A DNA stretch of 64,000 nt from Fusarium oxysporum f. sp. lycopersici 4287. Its lineage: Eukaryota > Ascomycota > Sordariomycetes > Hypocreales > Nectriaceae. Below the pieces are notes generated by a model. That model made no database searches. It had not been told where the DNA came from and was given only the letters and a program-made list of their open reading frames with translations. The translations under genes and the position numbers were made by a program. Shown one piece after another: positions 35,224 through 48,181 of the stretch; the first letter of the stretch is position 1, and each line of letters starts with the position of its first letter. The DNA is taken from contig NC_030986.1 in NCBI RefSeq assembly GCF_000149955.1, forward strand, positions 1,991,886-2,055,885. The letters run 5' to 3'.

Positions 35224-36842
35224 AAGTGAAATCATTGGACGATGTATGCGCCTATGTTCTGATACTGTATCATAGGAAGTCTCATAAGCAACCATGACAC
35301 CGAACTGGGCTAACGGCATATTAACATGGACGTTATGAGCATAATTTCCGTATCTGATCATGAATTTGCGGAGCCAACCAAAGGTATACCTACTTTGTCT
35401 CGTCATGACACACGAGATGTGCTCTCTCTAAGGGTGAGAACAGGATGTCTTAACGGGATGCCTCAATGCAACTTGAGAGCTATCACTTTTCGAGGCCGTC
35501 ACGCAATGAGGGTCATGGTATGAAGAACCGACAGACATCTTGCCTATATTGGTATCCCGAGAGCATCAGTGGACAGTGACATGCTTGTTGCTGCACTCGT
35601 AAGCCCTGGCGGTTCTGCCCACACGCCCATTACTGATATGCCTTCAATCACAAGAACATATCTCAACCCTGGAGACCGAGTATGAGACCGATACATGTGT
35701 CCATCGCCGACAAGGAACTCTAGGATCAAGCTACAGCACACCTTGAGAAATACCTCAATGTTGGATTGGCTGGTGGAGTGTCATTTCTCTATGTATTTGG
35801 AGTGTTCAGGTGGAAACCGCCAATGATGCTAGGCTAGCCAAAGCTTATGTCTTCTCCAGTGCGGAGACAACATGAAGATCAGCCCGAGGCCCACCGTGAT
35901 ATGAGAAAGGCTCTAGATCTTGCGTTAGTACGGCCATGTCCATAAGCTGTTTCGGAGTCGGGGCGAGAAGTGGTGATCGATCTCCATGTCGATCAGGGTC
36001 TTCACTGAATTGCACCATGATTCAGCGTTCTAGCCTCGAAGCGGGTATATCCAGCTAGTGATTCTCTGTTGGTGAGCCGATGCGAAGAGACATAAAATTA
36101 CTTGTGCGGAGGATGTTGAACTCTCTTGGCTTTCATAGCTGGTGCGAGTAGGACCGAGGCAGACCCATCAATGGAGACCAGTAGGTTTCATTAGACGTTT
36201 TCGTCGATAGATCGATGCAGGTCCAATAGGTATACCTGGAAAATAGAATCATAAAATTTCAGCCATGGGAGGATTGTCCCCAGGGGTCATGCCGCACGGA
36301 AGTTCTTCAAGCGGAAAGTCTCAAATAATAATGGCCAGATTATCGCAAATCTTTAAACAGAGCCGCAACTCGCTTGTGGACCATAGCTGATGTTGGATGA
36401 AGTCATGAGCTTTGCTATATTATCTCTCGCAGAACTACGGAGTACTGTGCCGGTTTTAGAAATTACTCAGTGATAAGCTAGAATACAATGCCGAAATTCC
36501 TCTGTCCTGCACAGCTTTTTGCAGTATTTTACAAAGATAATGAACAGCACCCGTCCCACAGCGGCATAGGTAAAGGAATGCGCTTGGCGGTCAAGATATC
36601 AAGCAATTGTCAATGCCGATAAGAATCTGCACAACTATTGAACCATGAACGAAGCCAAGGCTGATGCTGGCGTACACGTAACCGCGTCGACGATCTCGAT
36701 GTCCATGATTTCGGTGGCTGCTGGGTAACAATTCGACATTCAGAATTGCAATGTCGTCGTTGTCGGCCTTGCTGGCAACACCTTCACTTGAGGTTCACTG
36801 GGAACGGAGACATTCTGGGCATCGTAGCGTGCGCTACTCTAC

Positions 36843-37108
36843 TCCAGCCACATCCGTGCTGTCCCACAGATGCAAGCTGCGAGGCAGATGATGCAAGCCA
36901 TTGCAGCCAATGAGTTGAGGCGAGGAGAACATGAAGCCGAGTTGGAGGTGTATTGGCCCTCAAGGTCGCCTGCAGGGCGTTTCACAGCAGAGCCTTCACC
37001 GGCCCACTCCTAAGGCGACTGCTGTCAGCAAAATCATGTCTATACTAAACTTGACCAAAACAGCGACATTGATGGGTCTGATGGCGGAGCATGGCTGATG
37101 GTTGATGG
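36843..37108 (-). CDS. possible small spliced tail-anchored membrane protein
   Basis: Weak candidate. An exon-like segment on the minus strand, beginning after TTAG at about 37012, reads EWAGEGSAVKRPAGDLEGQY and ends with a hydrophobic stretch (LAAMACIICLAACICG) before a stop at about 36843, a plausible C-terminal membrane anchor. It could be joined to an ATG at about 37108 (MTHQPSAMLRHQ) by a 41-nt intron with a GTTTAG donor, a CTGAC branch site and a CTTAG acceptor. The total would be about 76 residues. The intron is shorter than others in the window and the donor is weak. I do not recognise a family. Confidence 0.2.
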
Positions 37109-40100
37109 GTCATGGCGTAGAGGGTCTGAGGACAACCTGGTGTTTGCTTGATTCGAGTTTCGGTTTTCGGGTTTTAACGGATTGAATGCTTTGAGAATCC
37201 AGGGCTATATACTGCTAGATACGTGTGTGGCGAAGGGAAGCATATCGGAAACCGACCGAGATACAAATGAAACGATACGACTGGCATCAGAGAGCCGATC
37301 CCAGTTGAGAGGAGAATCATCATCAATCATTATTGTCGATAAGCGCATTTGTGTTACTCGGCGAGGGAGTTGAAGACATGGCGGGCAGACGAGATATGGG
37401 AAAGTACTGATAAGAGAGATAAGCCCTCATTCAAGCGGAGGAGTATTCTCTGATACGCTGAAGGATCGGATATCGAGAAGCGGTTCATGGTGAAGCTGGG
37501 GTTGCATGGCTAGTGGCTGTAGGGGTGCTGTGTGTTTGCGAGGGGCGAGATGGGTCTTCATTGACCTGGGGGAGATTCTGGGGTGAGGTGAGGGGGTGGA
37601 TTTGGGGCCGTCCGTGTAAGTGTGGGCGGTGGCTTTCAGCCAAAGGCAGTGAAGGTCTGAGACTCAACAACAACGCCCGTTACTATCTGATCTTTATCTT
37701 GGGTACCTTGCGTAGGCAGGGTCATTGTGGTGGTCTTTCTATTCCGTAGTATCACTTTTTGAGGAGTCATCGATTGTCTGAGCAACCGAAAGCACCTCAT
37801 TGTGCTGAGATCCAGCTACATCAGCCCTGGCCTTGGCCTTGGCGATTTGAATCGAATATGACAACCAAGTGACCAACCGAACAATAATGGACAAGGCCCA
37901 AGCTCGGGTTCTGTAGCCGTTGCTCAGAGCTCAATCAGCCAATCGACATGGCGAATTGGGCACTCAGTTACACACAGACATTCAGGTACGACATACAACG
38001 GCCAGGGGAGTAAACACATGGTTGTTGTGTGAAGGGGCCACTGATGTGTCAGTGGGTTGGTTGATCGGTTGGTTTTCGATTATTGTCTCACTCACACTCC
38101 TTTTCTTTGTTTGTTTGGGGAAGCTAAAGCATACATGCCATGCCTGACGATTGATACCAAGAGTCTTGGGCTATGCGCCAGGGCATAACACGGGAAGAAC
38201 ATGTACCTATTAGATTGCTCATATCCGTACTGTATCACCAGTAAACCAGCAAAGTGCTTCCGCCATCAATCACGGGACTTTTGATCTCCAATATGACAGA
38301 CCAAATCATAATTATTCTGTGCTTGCTTGCACGCACCACCTACGTTAGAATGAATCAAGTTACCCTATGGCCACGAGGTACCGTTTGGCTAGACTCAAGC
38401 GTCGCATTCAACTCCCGACTGTGGCAGCCATTGCAGATCCATCCCCTGGAAATAATATGCCGTTTGAAATATTGTAAATTGGAGTTTCTGTACCAATTGT
38501 CAGCACTCGTGGGTTGTGTTGGTTGTGGCCGAGTTCCCGGAGTGAGACGTAACCCAAGGTAATCGGAATGTCATAATGACGCTGGACATGTGAAATCGAG
38601 ACCAAACTTGCGCGTTCCGGGGAGTAACAACCCTGAAAATGAGCTGTTACACAGCTCGGCCAAGAAAGGGGTGAACGGAGATGCAGTAATTTCCATCATG
38701 CACAGGGTACTCCAGTAGAGAATATTCCTCCAGGTTTTTGATATGGAGGTTTGTCGATCCTAGAGGCAGCTAAACGTCGATCAAAGACCGCACGGACCGT
38801 ACCGCTTATCACATCTCAAGCAAGCTGACGTCCTGGAATGCCGCAAGCTTGCTACGATGGCCACAGCACCACAGTTTGGGTTGGGGGTGCATTCCTGTGT
38901 TGCAGCGAGGGGACTGTGCTGTTCTGAGCCGCCGAGAAATCAACAAAGCCACATACGAGCATTGTAGATGCATATCGACTGATATGGCTGAGACGTACGC
39001 TCTGTTGTCGGTATGAGATCCATGGACTCTGAGACAGAGCGTTGGACACGTTGGCTTGAAGCCGGCATGCAGATGAATCATATCCAGGTTTAGACGATCT
39101 ACGCTTGGATGACAGCAGAAAGAGCACGGATCACGACACGAGCTTTCAATTGGCCTCTGACCAGGCACAGGATGAAGTGAACCCTTTGCATTTCGGAATA
39201 TTATCCTGCATCCAACCGACGTATCCATTAGCACACAGAATCTCTCGCACGTCCAACGCCAGAAACAATGACCAACACAATGGCGTCTTGACACCCAAAG
39301 AATTGAGTTCTCTGGCGTTAGCAGAGTTCTGGGCTGATTCTCTAAAGCCCGCCACCAATATCTCTCGACGACACAATTGATAGTGGAGGACACAGCCAGC
39401 TCTGCAGCTTCAGTTTTGAGGGAGCACTGGGTGCGATCGAGACCTTGAATTACGGGGCATTTACATGAATTGATATGAGGGGAATTACTTCATCGCCGAT
39501 CGCAGCGCTTGGTAGTTGACGACTCCTTGACTTTTTTTCTCCAGAAGTTAGGGTTTGTGTCGTATTCAGCCGCGAGGACAATGGCTGTACGTAGGAGTCA
39601 ACGTAAACGATCCTGGCAATCAAGCGTGGGTTTTGAGCCTCCTAGAGAATTCCCTCATCGACCCTATCTAAAATTAGGATATGATGAAGGGCACTGTGCA
39701 GCGCAGCAATCATCCATGTCCAGAGACGTTTACTTTTTAAGGGACCCTGGAATTTGCCTATATGAAATTCGTGATCGAGGGTAGGGCACAACGCCACTGA
39801 GCACGCCAAAAGAAGAATATTTTTGAGCACAAAACAACTGATAATGACGTTATCTGGATCAAGCATGGTCAAGAACGAGCCCTGCATTTGAGTGAGACAT
39901 GTCATAGCGTGAGGGCATAAAAAAAAAAAAAACGTTTGGCAAAGCAACGCATGGTCGTATGGTTGCTGTTGTAAGTGGAGTGGATCTCATCAGGAGGAGG
40001 CTCAAAAATTTCGACATTTTCTCTCAGTATGATTGATTATCACGCATGGGCCTGGTATTCGGGGTTTCTCTGGGGAATTGACGATGACATCCGATCCAAT

Positions 40101-40646
40101 CAATTCCGCGGATGACACTAAAGTAAATAAAACTGGTTTTTCCTCTGGATGATCAGGGGCGTGAGCAGCTTCTGGAACTTATCCGGCCCTCGATAATCCC
40201 CGCTCTGTTCTCGGGCAGTTGCGAAAAGCCCAAGCGAAGGGCAAAATTGGAAATAGGAACATGAAAATTTAGGAGAAAAACCAAACCGAAGATGTTCCCC
40301 TGCCCCTCGTTTCTCCTGGCCTGGACTGGCTGATAGACCCTTGCTAGCATTAGGCTGTCGTCCTGGGTCTTGGCTTCAGTCTTTGTCCCCTTGTTAGGGC
40401 CCAAAAGTCTAAGTTGTCTGTCCAATGCAAAGCTCTCATCTTACTCGGGGGAACTATCCGTGGGCCCCCGGGGGACATGGTCGGCTGTCTAGGTTGGACC
40501 GTTCCGCCGGGCCCTCCAATGAACCACCCCCTGAGGTAACTTAACCCTGACTCTTCTTCTTTCACTGTCCTGTTGCTGAGGCTTTACACTTCCACGGACT
40601 CCGCTTTCACACCGGCTGTCTCGAATCTGGTACCCGAGCCCATCCA

Positions 40647-40759
40647 NNNNNNNNNNNNNNNNNNNNNNNNNNNNNNNNNNNNNNNNNNNNNNNNNNNNNN
40701 NNNNNNNNNNNNNNNNNNNNNNNNNNNNNNNNNNNNNNNNNNNNNNNNNNNNNNNNNNN
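40647..40759. other. assembly gap (113 N)
   Basis: Run of N in the gene-poor region. The flanking sequence shows no coding signal that continues across it. Confidence 0.99.
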
Positions 40760-43426
40760 CACGAATGGCGAAGTTGCTTTTTTAACCGCGAGTCGAGCCT
40801 GAACTGATATGTGAAGCCATCGTGACTCGAGCATCTTCTGGATGTGGTGCTGGTGTTGATACTGGATATCTTGCTAGTCGAAGTCTACGGTCTCCATGAT
40901 CTTCAAGGAACCCCGATAGCAGACCTTGTGTATTTCGGGATTCACTGATTGTTCCATCATCAGAAACCGACTGCTTTCATTCATTGACCATTCTAGACCT
41001 TTGGCACATGAGACTGAGACTCGTGTCTCCTGTTCCTGGTTCAGGAACGGGGGCAAGGACTTTCGATTAAGCCGAAAAAGAGCAAGGAAGACATCTACGC
41101 CCGGGCCAGCTGAAGGCGCGTAACTTATGAGTCGCATAGACGGACTCGAATGTCGTGCTTGTTATGTCGTTCCGCTGTTCAGGGTGAGGCTCACCAAGGA
41201 CGGACTTGGGATCGATTCATCTCAGTCGGTTTGATCACGCGCACTGCCCTGGCTTCCTCACTTATACCGTTGTGCCCCTGTCCGTCAGGAGACAGACTGG
41301 TGATTCTGCATTGCTCGTGATGGTCGATGGCCAAGCTATCGCCGCTCGCTACCAGAGAGTGGGATCCAGTTCTCCCCTGCAACGGTCGCTTCTCCCGAGT
41401 GGATATCTACTTTTGAAGCAAATTGCTTCACAGAGTTGGGCTCTAACCCCGCAAACAACCTTGTTGATTCATCTTATTGTGTACGGATCAAGGTCAAGGT
41501 CAAGGCCTTCGCATTTCACAGGATGGTCATGGGGTCAAGCCTACGTCGTAATTACATTTTATCGTGGGCTTTGAAGCACGGTTAGAAAATTGAATTTTGG
41601 GCAGAGTTGAGGATGCTTACGGTGGAGTTTACGAGGGCAATGCGCCAATTTGGTTCGTAAAAAATCACATCACGTTGCATCAACCATCAAGGGCTCTTAT
41701 CGGTTAATGATAGAAACAGAAACATGATACATACGTACATACATACTTCCACTGGCCCATTGTTTCGCCGACTAGGTTTGAGCCTCTTTGATCTGCACCA
41801 AGAGCTACAAACGGTAAGCCAGGGCGGGTGAAGATGAACTCAATTCAAGGGATGAGCTGTCTGGCGGTGTTCCGCATTGGGTCCTTTTGTGTTGGTTGTT
41901 AAATGATATCTCTGGATTGAAGTGTCGATGGCTGGCTTGCGGCATGGTTAGAGAAATGCCAACAGAGTGATGTCCGAAACTTGACGTCTTGGTTGACTCA
42001 GACTATACGTCTACTGTAGACCAGATATTTTGTTACGCGTTCGAACTCACGCTTTTTACCCGGTGTATCATTGAGAGAGCATGATGCTTACAGGAATCAT
42101 CATATTGCTCTCGGAATTCATGACCCAACACACAGACACACACGTACGCGCGCAGGCACGGCAGCTTTTTTACAGCCATGATGGATAACTCGTCAACTGT
42201 CAACACTCTCCTCTCGCTTGCGCCCCCCATGTTGGCTGGAAGCCCACGCTGGAACCTCCCACGCTTTTAAGAGACACCCCCCACGCCCCCCTTCTCTGAG
42301 GCTTCTCATCTTGTTCTACAGCGCAGGTAGTAACTCAGTATAGTGTATCTGTACAGAGTTGGCTGTTGTGATGCCACGGATGGAATTGCCAATCGACCTT
42401 TTGCAATGGCGTGAGTTTGCATGCGACCTTATAAAGATTGTAGTTATTGGTGCACCGGAGCTGTGTGGCTCTGATAACGAACGGACGAACTTATGCTCTG
42501 TGACACTGAAAGGATATTCCCTGACAACCCCACGTCTGGGGCGAGCTATGAACCTCGATCACATCGGGCTGAATTATCTTTCCGTGTCTCTGCTTTCTCG
42601 ATCTCGACCATATCGCTCCTGAAGTCGATGTAACCAATACGTTTGTAGCTGTAGAGTCGGGATTTATATGAAAGTAACCTGAGACAGATGCATGATACGT
42701 ATCCGTTCTGTTTCCCCTCAGGGTCCTCACACCAGTCTCCAAAACAAGAAGACAGACACCCTCGTTACCCCAGTGGCTCATCGCCGCAAGCCGAGCATCC
42801 AAGTTAGACATTTTAAGACATTCGCCAATGTTGATGTAGGTGCTCGAGAGCTGCGAAAGATAGATTCTAGATACTTGTCGAGTCTCCCTTAATTTGGTCT
42901 AGGAAATAGATTGAGAATGAGACTCTCGCCTAGACTTCTGTCGCCATCTCCAGCATATACTGGACGTGCATGCGTGTGGAGTACATATGCATGCATGCAT
43001 ATACGGTACGGCAGATAGATACGTTCACCTTACCTGTGTAGATGCAGTAATAACTGGCTAGCTGGCTAAACACCAAAGGGGATCAACGTACTGCTCGCCA
43101 AAGCCTTGATAATTGACCGACCAGCCCTGGGCACAATCTCACCTACCTTAGCTACTGCAACGCGATGCCGCTGGACTGGGTAAGATTGAGGAGTACCCGG
43201 AGATGGGATCGGATATCAGGAAGATCATTGGATCTAGGCAAAGGGTCCCGTCTTCACCCGCCAGTCGTAACGCAGATAAATGCCCCTCTAGTTACGGTAG
43301 CTCATGAGTTGAGTTGCTTGAGTTGCAGCAATACAGTTTCTGTTGGTCACCTTAGTATTGCGACACTGCACTCCCCTCACCGTTCCCCTCAACTACCGAT
43401 AATCTGACCGTAGCCGCAGCAGCACT

Positions 43427-43472
43427 GTATCTGCATCCGTCTGTGTCTGTATCTGTATCGCAATCGTAATCG
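43427..43472. repeat. imperfect CTGTAT-type hexamer repeat
   Basis: Several variants of CTGTAT/CTGTGT/ATCGTA follow one another. A degenerate short tandem repeat in the gene-poor block. Confidence 0.4.
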
Positions 43473-44047
43473 TTCTCTGAAGTTTGAAGGTCCTCTTGGT
43501 AGTGGAGGTAGGAGGTAGGCGACTGAGCGCCACCCAGAATCATCTATCTCATCGGTCCCTTGACTTGATAGAGTTTATGAATTTTCGCCAGTGTCCTGGA
43601 CTACTATCTACCTAGGCAGGTATGTACTCTACCGTACTGCCATACTATAATTTTGGTAGCAATTGACTTGCGGTTTCGAGGATACCTTAATAAGGTGAAG
43701 GCCGTCTCTGGTGGCTTCTTATCTCCCCCGCTCTCCCTTACTTCTTCCCACAGTGATTGACCTGCCCGTTTCTTAAGAGTCAAACCCAAATCAGTGCCTA
43801 TTCCATCATCTCTCCCTCGTTTTATCCCCGCTCTTTCTCAGGCTCGCCATGCCTTCTGACTACCTACCTAAAGCTGTTGTACTAGTATACCCTTCTCATC
43901 GCCTTCCATCGTTGCGACTTATTCATTTCTCCAACTTCATCCTCCTCCTTCTTTTCAATAACCACCCAGTTGAACCTCGTCGAGCCTGGGAGGCAGATCA
44001 GCCACCACTACGCTAAACACCTACTGTAGCCGCCTGCCCAATACCAA

Positions 44048-44867
44048 NNNNNNNNNNNNNNNNNNNNNNNNNNNNNNNNNNNNNNNNNNNNNNNNNNNNN
44101 NNNNNNNNNNNNNNNNNNNNNNNNNNNNNNNNNNNNNNNNNNNNNNNNNNNNNNNNNNNNNNNNNNNNNNNNNNNNNNNNNNNNNNNNNNNNNNNNNNNN
44201 NNNNNNNNNNNNNNNNNNNNNNNNNNNNNNNNNNNNNNNNNNNNNNNNNNNNNNNNNNNNNNNNNNNNNNNNNNNNNNNNNNNNNNNNNNNNNNNNNNNN
44301 NNNNNNNNNNNNNNNNNNNNNNNNNNNNNNNNNNNNNNNNNNNNNNNNNNNNNNNNNNNNNNNNNNNNNNNNNNNNNNNNNNNNNNNNNNNNNNNNNNNN
44401 NNNNNNNNNNNNNNNNNNNNNNNNNNNNNNNNNNNNNNNNNNNNNNNNNNNNNNNNNNNNNNNNNNNNNNNNNNNNNNNNNNNNNNNNNNNNNNNNNNNN
44501 NNNNNNNNNNNNNNNNNNNNNNNNNNNNNNNNNNNNNNNNNNNNNNNNNNNNNNNNNNNNNNNNNNNNNNNNNNNNNNNNNNNNNNNNNNNNNNNNNNNN
44601 NNNNNNNNNNNNNNNNNNNNNNNNNNNNNNNNNNNNNNNNNNNNNNNNNNNNNNNNNNNNNNNNNNNNNNNNNNNNNNNNNNNNNNNNNNNNNNNNNNNN
44701 NNNNNNNNNNNNNNNNNNNNNNNNNNNNNNNNNNNNNNNNNNNNNNNNNNNNNNNNNNNNNNNNNNNNNNNNNNNNNNNNNNNNNNNNNNNNNNNNNNNN
44801 NNNNNNNNNNNNNNNNNNNNNNNNNNNNNNNNNNNNNNNNNNNNNNNNNNNNNNNNNNNNNNNNNNN
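44048..44867. other. assembly gap (820 N)
   Basis: Run of N directly upstream of the Reg1-like gene. It probably hides part of that gene's 5' leader or promoter. All long ORFs reported across it are artefacts of N. Confidence 0.99.
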
Positions 44868-45009
44868 CCCACATAACATAACATACGTTTTGTTTGCCTT
44901 TCGACTCGTTTGTACCCATGAGTCTCTAACTTCGAGCCCTCCCAATTTCACCTTTCCTGGGTGCTTCGGCATTGACAAAGATTCCTACGGTTTTCCTCAA
45001 ACTCCCATC

Positions 45010-46820
45010 ATGGCTGTCGTTCTTCCATCCGACGACAACGGTTACTTCGCCGGCTCCGGCCTACGACGCTCACATTCTCACTCCAACTTCATCTCATCGA
45101 CTTCACCATTTTCCACTTCCTCTCACCTTAGCGATCATTACAAGCCTACATCCAAGTCTTACGCCGAATCTAACTCATCATCTGCTCCCTCGTCTCCCCG
45201 TACCGTCCACGCCGACTCTGTCGATCTTTCCTACGCATCTACTCCTGCCACTAATCTCTCTATTGCCTCTGACTACGACGACAACATTGGACTTGCTGAA
45301 TCACCTGAAGACCACTTCATGTTTCCATCCTTTGCGCAGGAGAAGTTTTACGTTCACCCAGAGATCCGCCCTGAGATCCACCATGATGACAACCTAGAGC
45401 CACCACCCAGTCCCCGAACCGGCGACTCTTATACTGTTTCTCCCGCAGAACACGAGAACTCTGAAGAGGTATCTGATGATACATCAAGGCCCGAAACACC
45501 TGAACATGAAAAGTCTGAACATGCAGAGGACGACACTGCAGTGTCAAGTCGACCATCCCGCCAAGTGGATTACCTATCTCATGAGTGGAGAGAGGAGGAT
45601 ATCTGGTCATCATGGCGATATGTCGTCACTCGACGGGGGGAGTTCCCCAACAGTGCTCGGTTGGAAAATGCTTCTTGGAGGACCTGGATGAAGGCCAAAA
45701 ACAACCTGAAGACCATCTCTCCCGAATCTCTCAACTGGTTTGTTTCCCTCAGAATATCCCTTCTAGCTCTACTGAAATGCTTACGTTCCCTAGGCTTAAG
45801 GATTGTGATGTCACCTGGCTCTATGGCCCATTGCAGTCAGGACCCAAGAACCTCCATCCTACGCATACTGAGCCTTCAAGCGTGTCGTTATCCAAAGCTG
45901 ACTCACTGGTCAACCTCAACAAGAAGCCTATCCTCAAGAAGAGAAGCATGTCCGAAGTGATGCTTCAGCGATCACTGTCTACAGCTTCATTATTGAAGCA
46001 GGCCACTGCAGCCGTCAAGGCCCAAGAGACAAGAGGAATTCTTCGACCCCATCTTGGTCGCTCATCAACAGATTACTTCGCCTATCCCTTCGCATCACGT
46101 CGGTTGAGCGGAGACAGCAGCAGCGTCGCTCCTTCAGTCGAGTCATCTGGAATCATTTCTCCCAACTCGGAGCGAAAACACATTCATTTCAATGAGCAAG
46201 TCGAGCAATGTATAGCTGTCGAAGCCAAGGGCGAAGATGAGGATGAAATGATTGATGAGCACTTTGGCTCAGACAGCGACTCAGATGATGGTGTCATGAT
46301 GAAACGAGTCAAGACCAAAAAGAGGCCCATTTCTCGACGCAAGACTATGAAGTCAAAGCCAGCTGCTGAAGGCAAGACAATCGCTATGCTGCCGTCCACC
46401 ACCCTCAAGTACCGGGAAGACACTCCTGAGCCTCGAGAGACTGCAATGAAGCACTCCCGAAGCCCTCTCATGTCTCCTTCATCTTCACAGGAGACACTAC
46501 GACCTACCAAACAATCAGGAAAGTTCTTTTTCGGTGAGGAAGACCACGATGATGGTCTTGACGACGCTTTGTTAAGTCCCCGCTCAGGGTGGGCATCACC
46601 TCCCAACGAAGGTGCCAATGGCGGTCTGAGCAGATCCATCTCGTCAGGCAGTCTTTGTGAGGAGCCTGCGGGTATGCGACGCACACCATCCGGTATGTTC
46701 ATGCCTTTTGAGGAAGGCGAAATACAATCCGGAGACGGCATTTTCGGTCGAGTTATTGACACAGTCAATACAGCCCGTGATATCGCCCACGTTATTTGGA
46801 ACGTTGGCTGGAGGAAGTAA
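45010..46820 (+). CDS. reg1: Reg1-like regulatory subunit of protein phosphatase 1 (DUF1752)
   Basis: Likely targeting subunit that brings PP1 to the Snf1 kinase pathway in glucose repression, as Reg1/Hex2 does in yeast. Two exons (45010-45737, 45794-46820) give 584 residues. Residues about 193-257 form the DUF1752/AreA-GATA-like block (HEWREEDIWSSWRY, ARLENASWRTWMKAKNN, WLKDCDVTWLYGPLQ). The intron splits its Trp codon, so the block is complete only after splicing. A PP1-docking RVxF-type site is K371-H-I-H-F375, followed by NEQVEQC as in Reg1 proteins. The rest is Ser/Pro-rich with an acidic run (GSDSDSDDG) and a basic run (KTKKRPISRRKTMKSK). The C-terminus, GRVIDTVNTARDIAHVIWNVGW, is a conserved amphipathic helix. 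The start is the ATG at 45010; upstream in-frame codons adjoin the gap and lack an ATG I would prefer. Confidence 0.85.
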
Positions 46821-47593
46821 TGGGTACACAAGCGTTCGACTTTCTTTTAGCGACGCGATTGGAATTTGAACAAGCTCATAAGCTTGTGACTCACTTAGTG
46901 TGAGCTGAAACGACGCTATGACAACATAAAAAAAAGCGCATCTATATGGGAATTTCGGAGATAATTGGCATTGATCCGCCATACTACCGCGACTATCACG
47001 AAATAAAGGCTTGTTGACGGACAGCCTGTACCAATGTCACGACGACATCTTGGAAAGTGGCCCCGGAATCGCATTTCTATCTTTCATACACGGTCTGCAA
47101 CAACGAATGGATGGAGACGAAAAGGCTAAAGAAAAGCACCGTGTTTATTGTGGAAAGAGCTGGGTGGCTGCGAGGGAATTTCATGGGTAAAGGAGAGGAC
47201 CATTTATCAGGCAGCTCACACCAAAAGCGCCATCATTGGTTTTCAGGCTTTTCTTTCTACGAAGGATCAGCCTACCCCGTGACGCCCGGGTCCCCGGGAT
47301 CCGACTACGAAATCGGGGCAATGGGAAAAGCCATTCCAGAGGTCACAGGCCCGGGGGATATTCGGCGTTATAATTTTTTGTTCCCGTCTTTCTTTTGTGG
47401 CAAGGGTTTTGTTTTTTTACTTCATGATATCCCATGGGCAAGTGGGTACTACGGATCACAGGCGGCCTCGGGCGGTTATGGACGGATCAGGAAAGGGAAG
47501 GGTATAAGCCATGGGGACAATTGATTTTTTCGGCGACTACGGCGACTCTACGGGACGGTAAGGCCAGGACAGGGACAATTTAAACAAAGGAAC

Positions 47594-47644
47594 AAGAAGA
47601 AGAAGAAGAAGAAGAAGAAGAAGAAGAAGAAGAAGAAGAAGAAG
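47594..47644. repeat. (AAG)17 microsatellite
   Basis: Seventeen uninterrupted AAG units (51 bases), followed by GACAC. It lies outside any supported gene and is likely to vary in length among strains. Confidence 0.97.
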
Positions 47645-48181
47645 GACACAAACGGCAAATGGCAACAGGACCGGGTCTTCAGTGCGTTGTTGAATTGGTT
47701 GTACATAAAGACAGGGGGTCGCATCTCGACGTACTCGCGCGGACCGGACGGAAGCCGTTACAAAACAACACAAAAGTATTCATGATATAATAATATGGTG
47801 TTCCCATCATCTCGATACTTTTGACTGTCCGTCCAAATGAGAATATGTGCATGCTTCCCAATAGCCTAACTTGGCATACATTTCATCAACACAATGGAAG
47901 GTAAGCAAGCTTGACAAGGGACAAATGAGGGTTTTGACTTTGCCGTCCCTTGCTGATCATACTGGCCCTGAAAACTTAGTCGTTCAAGCTTTTACCTCTT
48001 GCAGACAAAATTCGACTTTGCCACATCCGAAGTGCAGCTTGCGAAACGGTCCAATCAACGCCTCGTCTATGTCGATCACCAATTGAGATGCAAAGCAGCG
48101 AAATTGTTGGGGAAACAGGACGCGGGCTGGTTTGTTCTCTCTGCCCGCGTGACCTCATTCCGACGTGCCCTAGCGAAGTGC

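Larger units (their letters stand above)
32239..45009. other. 12.8 kb gene-poor region
   Basis: No ORF in this stretch has a recognisable domain, and most of the longer ones start at GTG/TTG or have compositions unlike the neighbouring genes. It includes two assembly gaps (40647-40759, 44048-44867), a C11 tract with a G5 complement (35203-35223), imperfect CTGTAT hexamer repeats (about 43427-43460), and a CT-rich stretch from about 43720 to 44010 that resembles a fungal promoter or long leader for the Reg1-like gene at 45010. A possible small spliced gene at 36843-37108 is listed separately. Genes inside the gaps or non-coding transcripts cannot be excluded. Confidence 0.55.

Noticed and set aside
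38809..39393. 194-codon Cys-rich minus-strand ORF
   Set aside because: Overlaps other ORFs of equal quality on both strands, has no signal peptide or regular Cys spacing, and lacks intron or codon-bias support.
44008..44978. Three long ORFs across the 820-N gap (also those at 48000-48790 and 61735-62431)
   Set aside because: They exist only because N codons do not terminate. The real sequence on either side is too short to support a gene.
47057..47524. 155-codon plus-strand ORF after the Reg1-like gene
   Set aside because: Aromatic- and Gly-rich translation without a domain, located in probable 3' UTR. No promoter or splice support.
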